Assembly: GCA_022013395.1 (NCBI GenBank)
Contig: JAKLQL010000073.1
Location: 1 to 8,032 of the forward strand
DNA from: Acetobacterium sp.
GTDB lineage: Bacteria > Bacillota > Clostridia > Eubacteriales > Eubacteriaceae
Direction: 5' to 3'
DNA length: 8,032 nt
A program made the translations under genes and the position numbers. Of this stretch, positions 1 through 5,885 are shown one piece after another (position 1 is the first letter of the stretch; each line of letters opens with the position of its first letter). The notes under the pieces were generated by a model, which saw only the letters and a list, made by a program, of their open reading frames with translations, was not told where the DNA came from and made no database searches.

Positions 1-105
1 AATAAAATAGGAGATGACAATAGTGACCACGATTGACTAAAGTAAATAGGCTCTTCGGATTAATTGTCCAGATGTCAAATTTTATCCGTTTTATGATTCG
101 TTTTA

Positions 106-114
106 TGGTATAAT
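106..114 (+). promoter_or_regulatory. Extended -10 promoter of the 218-1261 gene
   Basis: The sequence TGGTATAAT is a perfect -10 hexamer (TATAAT, 109-114) preceded by the TGn extension. No good -35 hexamer lies 16-18 bases upstream, which is tolerated at extended -10 promoters. Transcription would start near 121, giving a leader of roughly 95 bases before the start codon. It is the only strong promoter-like signal upstream of the gene in this window. Confidence 0.5.
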
Positions 115-206
115 TTAACTACAATAGCCGTGGGCAGAGGCAATCTGATTCCGATTCAGGGGGACGAAAAGAGATGATCGTACCAGACTGTTGTGGTCTA
201 TAAGAA

Positions 207-220
207 TAGGAGAAAAAATG
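207..220 (+). promoter_or_regulatory. Ribosome binding site deciding the start at 218
   Basis: AGGAG at 208-212 lies five bases before the ATG at 218. The frame is also open from a TTG at 191, but that codon has no Shine-Dalgarno sequence, and starting there would place the AGGAG inside the gene. The ATG at 218 is therefore preferred. Confidence 0.8.
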
Positions 221-1261
221 ATTGAATTATTAAAAGCAGCGGTAAGCCATAAAACTTTTGGTACCGGAAGAATTAAAGAAGTAGAAAATGGTCACGTCGT
301 TATTTTGTTTGGAGCGAGCGATACGTGTGAACCTAATGAAAAGAAATTTATCTATCCGGATGCCTTTAAGAACTTTTTGAAAATTAATGATCCGGCAATT
401 GCAAAACAGGTCGATTGTCTTATAAAAATTAAGGATGATGAGAATGATAAACGACGGGAACTGGAAGAACAGGACAAGCGGGAAAAAAGAGTTGCTTATA
501 TAAAAGCTCTGGAAGAATTAAAGAAAAAGCAACCACTTAAAACGAAGACTAAAAAGACAAATTCAAGACAAAACATTGCTTTCAAATTAAACTATTGCGA
601 TGGTGGCGAATCTCTGGATCGAATCGGGTTTAATGGTATCTGCAGCGAAGTGGTGATTCGACACAATATCGAAAAAGAGAAACGGGTGTGGTGCAGTAGC
701 AAAGAGTCCCCTTGCGCTCAATACCTCAATGGAGACTTGGATCGAACGGGTCTGGATGATTTAATGACAGATGGCAATTTTGTCTGTTATGAAAGTCAGT
801 TGCTAAAAAGCTGGAAAGTAATGGCTGGTGAAGATGGTGACGGAAAAACAAGAAAGATAAAAAGTGCCAGACGCAACAGCCTGGCAGTGCTCACGACCAG
901 ACTGCCAAATACCAAGGAAGCGGAACGGATCATTTTTGGGGTATTTTTAATTGATGACGTATTGGAAGGTAACGATCGGGAGTCGGGCTATGTAGCAACC
1001 AAATCGCCTCATCGAATCACCCTGACACTGGAAGAGGCCAAGTTGATGCAATTCTGGAACTATCATACCAATACAACGGGTAAAGTAGCTGCAAAATGGG
1101 GTTCGGGGTTGTTTCGTTATATGGATGATACCCAGGCCGTTGCACTTCTGCAGGATTTGAAGAAGATTAAACAAGACACAAAAGAGGCCTTGTTGGCAGA
1201 TGATCTTCTGGAATCTTATTGTCGGAATAATCTCATCGAATTAAGTGCCGTTTCTCAATAA
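218..1261 (+). CDS. Uncharacterised cytoplasmic protein: small beta domain, coiled coil and Cys-containing C-terminal domain
   Basis: This encodes 347 residues with no signal peptide or membrane segment. Residues 5-54 (VSHKTFGTGRI, then VVILFG, then KKFIYPDAFKNFL) look like a small SH3/Tudor-like beta-barrel. The 'V-H-FG-G-I' pattern recalls the C-terminal domain of UvrD/PcrA helicases and CarD-like folds, which bind RNA polymerase or nucleic acid; this is resemblance only. Residues 65-115 are rich in Lys, Glu and Arg and probably form a coiled coil or basic linker. Residues 118-340 form a separate domain with C127 (NYCDGG), C142 (NGICS), C159 (VWCSS), C166 and C190 (FVCYES), which could bind a metal or Fe-S cluster. 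Other notable motifs are SLAVLTTR, IIFGVFLID and FWNYH. I believe similar proteins occur in other Clostridia but know no function for them. The gene stands alone between its own promoter and terminator. The reading frame is certain; the role is unknown. Confidence 0.9.
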   Translation: MIELLKAAVSHKTFGTGRIKEVENGHVVILFGASDTCEPNEKKFIYPDAFKNFLKINDPAIAKQVDCLIKIKDDENDKRRELEEQDKREKRVAYIKALEELKKKQPLKTKTKKTNSRQNIAFKLNYCDGGESLDRIGFNGICSEVVIRHNIEKEKRVWCSSKESPCAQYLNGDLDRTGLDDLMTDGNFVCYESQLLKSWKVMAGEDGDGKTRKIKSARRNSLAVLTTRLPNTKEAERIIFGVFLIDDVLEGNDRESGYVATKSPHRITLTLEEAKLMQFWNYHTNTTGKVAAKWGSGLFRYMDDTQAVALLQDLKKIKQDTKEALLADDLLESYCRNNLIELSAVSQ

Positions 1262-1268
1262 GATGCAG

Positions 1269-1302
1269 AAAAAACAACGATGGTAGCATCGTTGTTTTTT
1301 TT
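1269..1302 (+). terminator. Intrinsic terminator of the 218-1261 gene
   Basis: ACAACGATG (1274-1282) and CATCGTTGT (1287-1295) form a perfect 9-bp stem around the loop GTAG. A run of T follows to 1302, and an A-run precedes the stem, so the helix can extend by A-T pairs. It begins eight bases after the stop codon. The A-run also makes it usable from the other strand. Confidence 0.93.
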
Positions 1303-1467
1303 ATTTATAGGGATTTGAATTTTATGGCCTTCATTTGGGTATCAAAGTAGAAGTCACCAGCGGAAGAAACCATTTCTGATCAGACAAGAAAAAATTGATC
1401 TTTATGACTTCAATTGCTTTATCTTATTTGGATATGACAAACCATTAAAGAAACAAGAGGATTAATA

Positions 1468-3090
1468 ATGATAAGTGAAGATGCAAAAGCACTGATGAAT
1501 TATATTAAAGCCCTGATAAATGATGAGCAGTTGGACGCGCTACCCGAAAAATTTGCTGAAGATGATGAATTTCAGGAATTGGACCAAGCGATGCGGGAAA
1601 TTCGGGATTTTTCGTTGGCATTAGGGAAAGGGAATCTTTCACACGATATTTATGGAAGAGGTATTGTTGTAAAATCGATGGAAAGCTTTCAGAAGCAGTT
1701 TAAATACTTTGCATCGAAAGCCTATGATATTATTCCACAAGGTTTATCGATTAGTGATAAGCTATCCTTTGACTTCTCCGATATTTTTGACAGTATGAAT
1801 CAGCAAATTGAGCACTCAATCAAAAAATTCACAGAATCATATGAGAATTTCGAAATGATTTTTAGGAATATTCCTGATGCTACCGTCATTATTAGTATGC
1901 AAGATCGGAAAGTTATTGCAGTTAATCAGACTTTTTTAGAGATAACTGGATTAATCGAAGAAGAAGTAATTAATCAGCACGTCAATATCTTGCAATTAGG
2001 GATGAGTGATACAGAGTTTAATGACGCTTATGATGAATTTGAACAGAGAAAATACTACAAAAATATCGAGACTACTTATAAAAACAAGCTCAATGAAGAG
2101 TTCTTCTGGAATATCTCATTAAAAATAATTACCATTGCCGGAGCAGAATCTATGCTCACGGTGATCAGGGATGTGACCGCCATCAAAGAACTGGAAAAGA
2201 AACTGAGAGAGAGCGAAGAAAGACATCGCCTTTTAATTGATAACGCCGGCGATATTATTTCCACGGTAAACTTGAAGGGAGAATTCACCTATATCAGCCC
2301 ATCGGTGGAAAAAATAACCGGTTATACAGTTGATGAAGTCATGAATCATTATCTGGAAATTAATTATTTTTTACCAGATGCATTAAAGGTAATGAAAAAA
2401 ACACTGGAGATTATTAACCGCATGGTAAAAAGCGGACAGCATTTTAATTCGGTGCAATTTGAACAGCAACAATTTCATAAGGATGGCACCCCAATTTTTA
2501 CAGATACGATTATGTCCGGGATTTATGACGAACAAAACCAGTTTAAGGAGATCCTTGGAGTGACCCGGGATATTACCGAAAAAGTAAAACTTCGGGACGA
2601 AATCATCAAGCTTTCAGAAACAGATAAACTGACTCAGCTTTATAACCGTTATAAATTGGATGATGCGCTTGAAAGAGAATTCAAACGATCCAAGCGAACG
2701 CAAAGTCCTTTTGCTGTGATTCTTCTGGATATCAACCATTTTAAACAGGTCAATGATATTTTTTGACATCAGGCTGGTGATGTCATCTTAAAAGAGCTGG
2801 CGGATGCTTTTAAAAAGAGCATCCGGGCCACCGATATTGTCGGCAGATGGGGTGGTGAAGAATTTATTTTTATCCTCCCTGATACAAATGAAGCCGGAGC
2901 AATGCTGTTGGCGGAAAAAATCAGAATGCGGATCAGTGCCACGCATTTTTCCCATCCGGAAAAGATCACAGGTAGTCTGGGGGTATCAGTCTATCGCGGC
3001 GATAGTGCTATAGGGACGATTATCTCCCGTGCCGATCAGGCTCTTTATGCCGCCAAGCATCATGGCAGAAACCAGGTGCGGATGATTTGA
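1468..3090 (+). pseudogene. PAS-PAS-GGDEF diguanylate cyclase interrupted by an in-frame TGA
   Basis: The full frame spans 540 codons, but a TGA at codon 433 (2764-2766) ends translation after 432 residues. Residues 40-120 (FSLALGKGNLS, then FDFSDIFDSMN) resemble the degenerate HAMP-like region of soluble sensory proteins. PAS domains lie at about 125-239 (FRNIPDATVIIS, then TVIRDVTAIKELE) and 249-372 (ISPSVEKITGY, then ILGVTRDITE). The GGDEF domain begins at 383 (SETDKLTQLYNR). The metal-binding D421 (LLDINHFKQVND) lies before the stop. The intact active site GGEEF (462-466) and the inhibitory I-site RATD (455-458, exactly five residues upstream) lie after it. The stop replaces the conserved Gly of NDxxGHxxGD. 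An intact enzyme would make c-di-GMP from two GTP in the cytoplasm. The 432-residue product lacks the catalytic loop and should be inactive. The AGAGGA at 1456-1461 supports the start. The frame after the stop shows no decay, so a recent mutation, sequencing error or readthrough is possible. Confidence 0.9.
2764..2785 (+). other. In-frame TGA stop with an overlapping perfect inverted repeat
   Basis: The TGA at 2764-2766 is followed directly by a sequence that can fold on itself. TGACATCA (2764-2771) is the exact reverse complement of TGATGTCA (2778-2785), with loop GGCTGG between them. The stop lies at the end of a six-T run (2759-2764). A single T-to-G change at 2764 would restore GGA, the Gly expected in the GGDEF motif NDxxGHxxGD. 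TGA serves as a normal stop elsewhere in the window (3088-3090 and 6900-6902), so a genome-wide reassignment of TGA is not indicated. Confidence 0.85.
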
Positions 3091-3141
3091 TTATGAAGGA
3101 ATTATGAGAGGAGTACAGACGTTCCCTCGTCAACAGAAGTC

Positions 3142-3204
3142 ACAAAAAAGTCTTCCAGTAGTGGTTCGTGTTGAACCACTACTCTGGAAGACTTTTTGTT
3201 TTAC
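3142..3204. terminator. Long bidirectional terminator between convergent genes
   Basis: The arms 3142-3167 and 3173-3199 are complementary over about 25 pairs, with a five-base loop (GTGTT). The only interruptions are a two-base bulge in the right arm and one extra A in the left. The right side ends in a T-rich tract (TTTTTGTTTT). The left side carries an A-run that gives a T-tract on the other strand. It lies about 50 bases after the cyclase stop and 15 bases from the stop of the convergent hydrolase gene, so it can terminate both. Confidence 0.92.
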
Positions 3205-3213
3205 ATCAATAAG

Positions 3214-4158
3214 TTAGCTTTTTAAACTAATTTCACCCAGGCTGGTAAAGGTGTCGGCTCTTGTGATTGAGGTACCAATCATACTGAATAAGCCGGCTTT
3301 GTCATAGGCATAAACGTGAACATTATAGCTGCCAAGTTCGTTGTTGTGATCACTGTATGGAATAAAACAGCTGGCCACGTTACCTTCAACAGTTCCTTCA
3401 TACCAGATTAGATCGTCCTGACCACCATTTTCGGTCCAGACTGGAAAAAATACCCGTCCAACACCGCTTAAATCATCCGAAACCAGTGCAGTAACCCGAA
3501 TTCCCTGGTTTTCATAATCGGTGACAAGGACATCTGATAATGTTGGAGCAGTTGTATCGGATGCAGCATCGATATAATCGCCGATGTAGATATAACCTTG
3601 GAATCCGCCGACAGAGGTTGAATCTTCAGCACCAATGGTATAGGTGTAATTCTGGAAAAAGATACCGCTATAGGTTGATTCAGAAAGGGTGACCGTATTG
3701 CCATTGATGGCTTCAACAATCGCCACATGTCCGTCAGAACTGCCGCCCCAACAGATAACGGCGCCGAGTTTGGGAGTGGAACCGGATGGATAATAACCGG
3801 TACTCTGGTTATAAGCCCACCAGGAATTGGCATTGCCCATACACAAATTAGGTTTGGTCCCTAAAATTTCATAAGCTCGACCAAAGGCATAGGCAGTGCA
3901 GTTCGGCATACCATATCCGCCTTGGGCATAAGGATTATCAGCAAAAAAATAGGCATTATCTGAACCAGGTGCAGTGGTTCGTGCTGAAAATAAATTTGGC
4001 AGGGGAGCAGCTGATTCCGCTTGTGCAGTTTCAATAGCTTGGGCAATTTGTGTTACGTCCACCGTTTGTTCTTCTGCCATAACCGGTCCGGGTACCACAC
4101 CCAGACAGAAAACAAAGGCAAGACTCACACAGGCACTTTTTATTAAATTTTTCTTCAT
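3214..4158 (-). CDS. Secreted CHAP-domain cell-wall hydrolase with a GBS-Bsp-like domain
   Basis: This encodes 314 residues. Residues 1-28 form a signal peptide (MKKNLIK, a hydrophobic core, then PVMA before EE). After a spacer rich in Ala, Gln and Glu, a CHAP domain spans about 68-195. The catalytic Cys is C87 (GMPNCTAYAFGRAYE) and the catalytic His is H144 (DGHVAIVEA), with E160 (SES) a possible third member. The GNANSWW and PKLGAVICW motifs are typical of the fold. Residues 203-290 match the GBS-Bsp-like repeat (SGVGRVFFPVWTENGGQDD, then IWYEG, then GSYNVHVYAYD), which commonly accompanies secreted murein hydrolases. CHAP enzymes cut peptidoglycan as amidases or endopeptidases; which bond is cut here cannot be read from sequence. 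There is no LPXTG motif, transmembrane anchor or obvious choline/SH3b wall-binding module, so the protein is probably released or held loosely in the wall. A separate promoter and terminator make it monocistronic. Confidence 0.92.
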   Translation of the reverse strand: MKKNLIKSACVSLAFVFCLGVVPGPVMAEEQTVDVTQIAQAIETAQAESAAPLPNLFSARTTAPGSDNAYFFADNPYAQGGYGMPNCTAYAFGRAYEILGTKPNLCMGNANSWWAYNQSTGYYPSGSTPKLGAVICWGGSSDGHVAIVEAINGNTVTLSESTYSGIFFQNYTYTIGAEDSTSVGGFQGYIYIGDYIDAASDTTAPTLSDVLVTDYENQGIRVTALVSDDLSGVGRVFFPVWTENGGQDDLIWYEGTVEGNVASCFIPYSDHNNELGSYNVHVYAYDKAGLFSMIGTSITRADTFTSLGEISLKS

Positions 4159-4160
4159 TT

Positions 4161-4168
4161 GACCTCCG
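4161..4168 (-). promoter_or_regulatory. Ribosome binding site deciding the hydrolase start at 4158
   Basis: On the minus strand GGAGGTC (complement of 4161-4167) sits just before the ATG at 4158-4156. The frame is also open from an ATG at 4191, but that start would put this strong site inside the gene and add eleven residues ahead of a typical MKK signal peptide. The start at 4158 is therefore chosen. Confidence 0.88.
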
Positions 4169-4224
4169 TTGTCAATACATGATGGTGTCACGGTGATGTC
4201 TGTGACTTAAATGCATCATTGGTT

Positions 4225-4241
4225 GTTGCAATTTATTTACA
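4225..4241 (-). promoter_or_regulatory. Possible WalR-like direct repeat in the hydrolase leader
   Basis: On the minus strand TGTAAA (4241-4236), five bases, then TGCAAC (4230-4225) resembles the WalR box of Firmicutes (TGTWAH-N5-TGTWAH), with one mismatch in the second half. It lies just downstream of the predicted transcription start of a wall hydrolase gene, a plausible target of the WalRK wall-homeostasis system. A/T-rich DNA yields such matches by chance, so this is weak. Confidence 0.22.
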
Positions 4242-4255
4242 AATTAGCAATGCGT

Positions 4256-4284
4256 ATAATACAATAGACCCGGAGATTTTGCAA
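4256..4284 (-). promoter_or_regulatory. Sigma-A type promoter of the CHAP hydrolase gene
   Basis: Read on the minus strand, TTGCAA (4284-4279) is followed after exactly 17 bases by TATTAT (4261-4256). Both hexamers are close to consensus. Transcription would start near 4249, leaving a leader of about 90 bases that can form a small hairpin (ATGATG at 4179-4184 with CATCAT at 4214-4219, enclosing GTCAC/GTGAC). Confidence 0.65.
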
Positions 4285-4668
4285 GTCTGCGGTTAAATTC
4301 ATTTAAGAAATAAGTAGAAATTTATTGAACAGTTTATTTTTGAAAGATAGAAAAACGGCTTGACAAAAGGAAATATAAACATTGTCTTTAGCATCGATTC
4401 AATAATTTTAGAAGTAATCTTAAAAATATATAATTAATTTACGTTTAAGCTAATATGAACTAACTTACCAATAAGTAAAACTGATATCCAGAAATGAGTT
4501 ATGTTGGCGTTTTCTATGTTCGATGAATGCCATTGATTTTTTAATTAATAAACTAAAAATTTTTAGGCGTTTCAGGAAAGTTGCCTGTTGACGAGTTTTT
4601 GATATGTCGTTGAAGCATTGTGAGCAATTTAAAAACTTTGGGTTAAAGGTTGATTGAATAAGAGGATT

Positions 4669-4731
4669 ATGAAAATAGTTTTAAAAAAGATTCTTTCTAT
4701 TCAAATTCTAGCAGCAGTTACCATATTTTGA
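4669..4731 (+). CDS. Possible 20-residue cationic hydrophobic peptide
   Basis: An ATG preceded at 4661-4666 by AGAGGA opens a 20-codon frame. It starts MKIVLKKIL, continues with a hydrophobic stretch and ends at TGA. The product would resemble a bare signal peptide or a small membrane-active peptide. The two-base gap to the AGAGGA is short, and I see no clear promoter at the expected distance. It may be a real small protein, the remnant of a lost secreted-protein gene, or chance. Confidence 0.15.
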   Translation: MKIVLKKILSIQILAAVTIF

Positions 4732-4772
4732 TGAAAAACGCATGAATTTGAGGATCATCAAATTCGAAATAA

Positions 4773-4801
4773 TTGCGAAAAGAATCATTAGACGTTATAA
4801 T
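4773..4801 (+). promoter_or_regulatory. rsmA: Candidate distal promoter upstream of rsmA
   Basis: TTGCGA (4773-4778) and a perfect TATAAT (4796-4801) are separated by exactly 17 bases. A transcript from here would begin near 4808 and carry a leader of about 165 bases before rsmA. It is weaker in its -35 element than in its -10 and may be a second promoter or a chance match. Confidence 0.35.
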
Positions 4802-4874
4802 GAATGTAATTATCGAAATTAATCATAAAAATCGAAAAGGTCAGGTCTTTCAGCAGTGAATTAGTGACAAAGTC

Positions 4875-4903
4875 TTCACGTGGGATTAAATAAAGTGTAT
4901 AAT
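4875..4903 (+). promoter_or_regulatory. rsmA: Likely proximal promoter of the rsmA operon
   Basis: TTCACG (4875-4880) and TATAAT (4898-4903) are separated by 17 bases. Transcription would start near 4910, about 64 bases before the rsmA start codon. No stronger promoter lies closer to the gene, and no promoter is evident inside the operon. Confidence 0.6.
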
Positions 4904-4973
4904 AGTTAAATTGCGAACGAAATCTCTGGAGTCTCTCATAATGCGTAAATAGTTGTAAAATGAAAGGAAATGA

Positions 4974-5858
4974 ATGGAAAAATTAACATCACCAAGGGTT
5001 ATTGAAACAATCCTAAAAAAATATGATCTCCACTTCAATAAACGGTTTGGACAAAACTTTTTAATTGATGAAAATATTGTCCAAAAAATAGTAAGAGCCG
5101 GGGACGTCGGAGAAGGCGATCTGGTTTTAGAAATAGGACCAGGGATTGGGACGATGACCCAGGCACTCAGCGATCATGCCGGAAAGGTGATCACCGTTGA
5201 AATTGATAAAAAACTCATCCCGGTTCTGCATGAAACACTGAAAGAATGCGATAATGTCACAGTTGTTCAGGGCGATATTTTAAAGACGAATGTTAAAGAA
5301 ATATTAGCAGATGATCTATCAAACATGCCACTTAAAATTGTGGCAAATTTACCTTATTATATAACAACCCCCATCATTATGGGTTTTTTGGAATCCGATC
5401 TGCCAGTGGAAAGCATGACCTTTTTAATACAAAAAGAGGTGGGGGAGCGTTTGTGCGGGGTTCCCGGGACAAAAGCCTATGGATCTCTGAGTATCGTCGC
5501 TCAATTTTATGCTGATATTTCCATCGATTTTGAGGTACCAGCACATGTGTTTATCCCCAAACCAAAGGTAGATTCCATCGTGGTGACGTTGAAAAAGCTG
5601 GCCACACCAAGAATCGAACTTGAAAATAAAGAATTGTTTTTATCGGTTGTCAAAGCTAGTTTTCTGAACCGACGAAAAACCCTGATCAATGGGCTGATGA
5701 TGAATACCCCATTTGATAAAGAAGTACTACTCGCGGTTTTGGAAGCCTGTGAAATACCACCTGGTATCCGAGGGGAGACCCTCACTGGATCCGACTTCGG
5801 TCGCATTGCCAATGCGCTGAATCAGCGAATGGATAAAGCTGGAGATCCCATCAAATAA
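4974..5858 (+). CDS. rsmA: 16S rRNA (adenine(1518)-N6/adenine(1519)-N6)-dimethyltransferase
   Basis: The 294-residue protein has the usual length of RsmA (KsgA). This enzyme uses S-adenosylmethionine to dimethylate two adjacent adenines in the last helix of 16S rRNA late in 30S assembly. Its loss is the classic route to kasugamycin resistance. Residues 21-31 (FNKRFGQNFLI) form the conserved N-terminal motif. EIGPGIGTMT (53-62) is the SAM-binding motif I and VEID (75-78) the acidic motif II. GDIL (100-103) precedes the catalytic NLPYYITTP (125-133). VFIPKPKVDS (192-201), FLNRRKTL (230-237) and the C-terminal RGETLT/SDFGRIAN block complete the family pattern, with no key residue missing. The start is supported by AAAGGAAA at 4963-4970. 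An ABC exporter pair follows after a 27-base gap without a terminator, so the three genes are probably co-transcribed. The order rsmA then ABC exporter is not the widespread rnmV-rsmA arrangement. Confidence 0.97.
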   Translation: MEKLTSPRVIETILKKYDLHFNKRFGQNFLIDENIVQKIVRAGDVGEGDLVLEIGPGIGTMTQALSDHAGKVITVEIDKKLIPVLHETLKECDNVTVVQGDILKTNVKEILADDLSNMPLKIVANLPYYITTPIIMGFLESDLPVESMTFLIQKEVGERLCGVPGTKAYGSLSIVAQFYADISIDFEVPAHVFIPKPKVDSIVVTLKKLATPRIELENKELFLSVVKASFLNRRKTLINGLMMNTPFDKEVLLAVLEACEIPPGIRGETLTGSDFGRIANALNQRMDKAGDPIK

Positions 5859-5885
5859 CGCTAATTTGTTGTAAGGAGATAAAGA

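Larger units (their letters stand above)
4285..4973. other. A/T-rich intergenic region without a convincing gene
   Basis: About 690 bases separate the hydrolase promoter from rsmA. All frames are closed by frequent stops; the only start with a ribosome-binding-like sequence opens a 20-codon frame (4669-4731). Visible elements are a consensus -35 TTGACA (4360-4365) with no good -10 partner, a 14-base palindrome CTAAAAATTTTTAG (4553-4566), an 8-bp hairpin (GAATTTGA 4744-4751 with TCAAATTC 4758-4765, no T-tract), and two promoter-like pairs near the 3' end. I recognise no riboswitch, tRNA or known small RNA. It may be decayed coding DNA, an unrecognised small RNA locus or a long regulatory region. 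Confidence 0.6.

Noticed and set aside
1..36. Eleven codons ending in TGA that could be the tail of an upstream gene
   Set aside because: Too short to recognise, with no family signal and nothing upstream to confirm it.
191..217. TTG start nine codons upstream of 218
   Set aside because: It has no ribosome binding site, and the AGGAG at 208-212 clearly serves the ATG at 218.
2764..2785. Selenocysteine insertion at the in-frame TGA
   Set aside because: The hairpin loop lies only five bases after the TGA, unlike known bacterial SECIS elements, and the position is a structural Gly in GGDEF proteins, not a redox Cys site.
2902..3090. Separate 62-residue gene starting at an internal ATG after the TGA
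   Set aside because: It is the C-terminal end of the GGDEF domain in the same frame, lacks a ribosome binding site and begins after the GGEEF motif, so it could not be functional alone.
3104..3217. Short + strand frame running through the shared terminator
   Set aside because: It consists largely of the terminator hairpin and has no protein-like composition.
4159..4191. Upstream ATG at 4191 for the CHAP hydrolase
   Set aside because: It would place the GGAGG inside the gene and add residues in front of a normal signal peptide.
4255..4260. Perfect TATAAT on the + strand
   Set aside because: No acceptable -35 lies at 16-18 bases, and it overlaps the -10 of the better minus-strand promoter; no + strand gene follows nearby.
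4553..4566. 14-base palindrome CTAAAAATTTTTAG as an operator
   Set aside because: It is almost all A/T, far from any assigned promoter, and expected by chance in such DNA.
5507..5812. Open frames on the minus strand inside rsmA, and similar ones in other genes
   Set aside because: They are antisense shadows of well-identified genes, without ribosome binding sites or recognisable domains.
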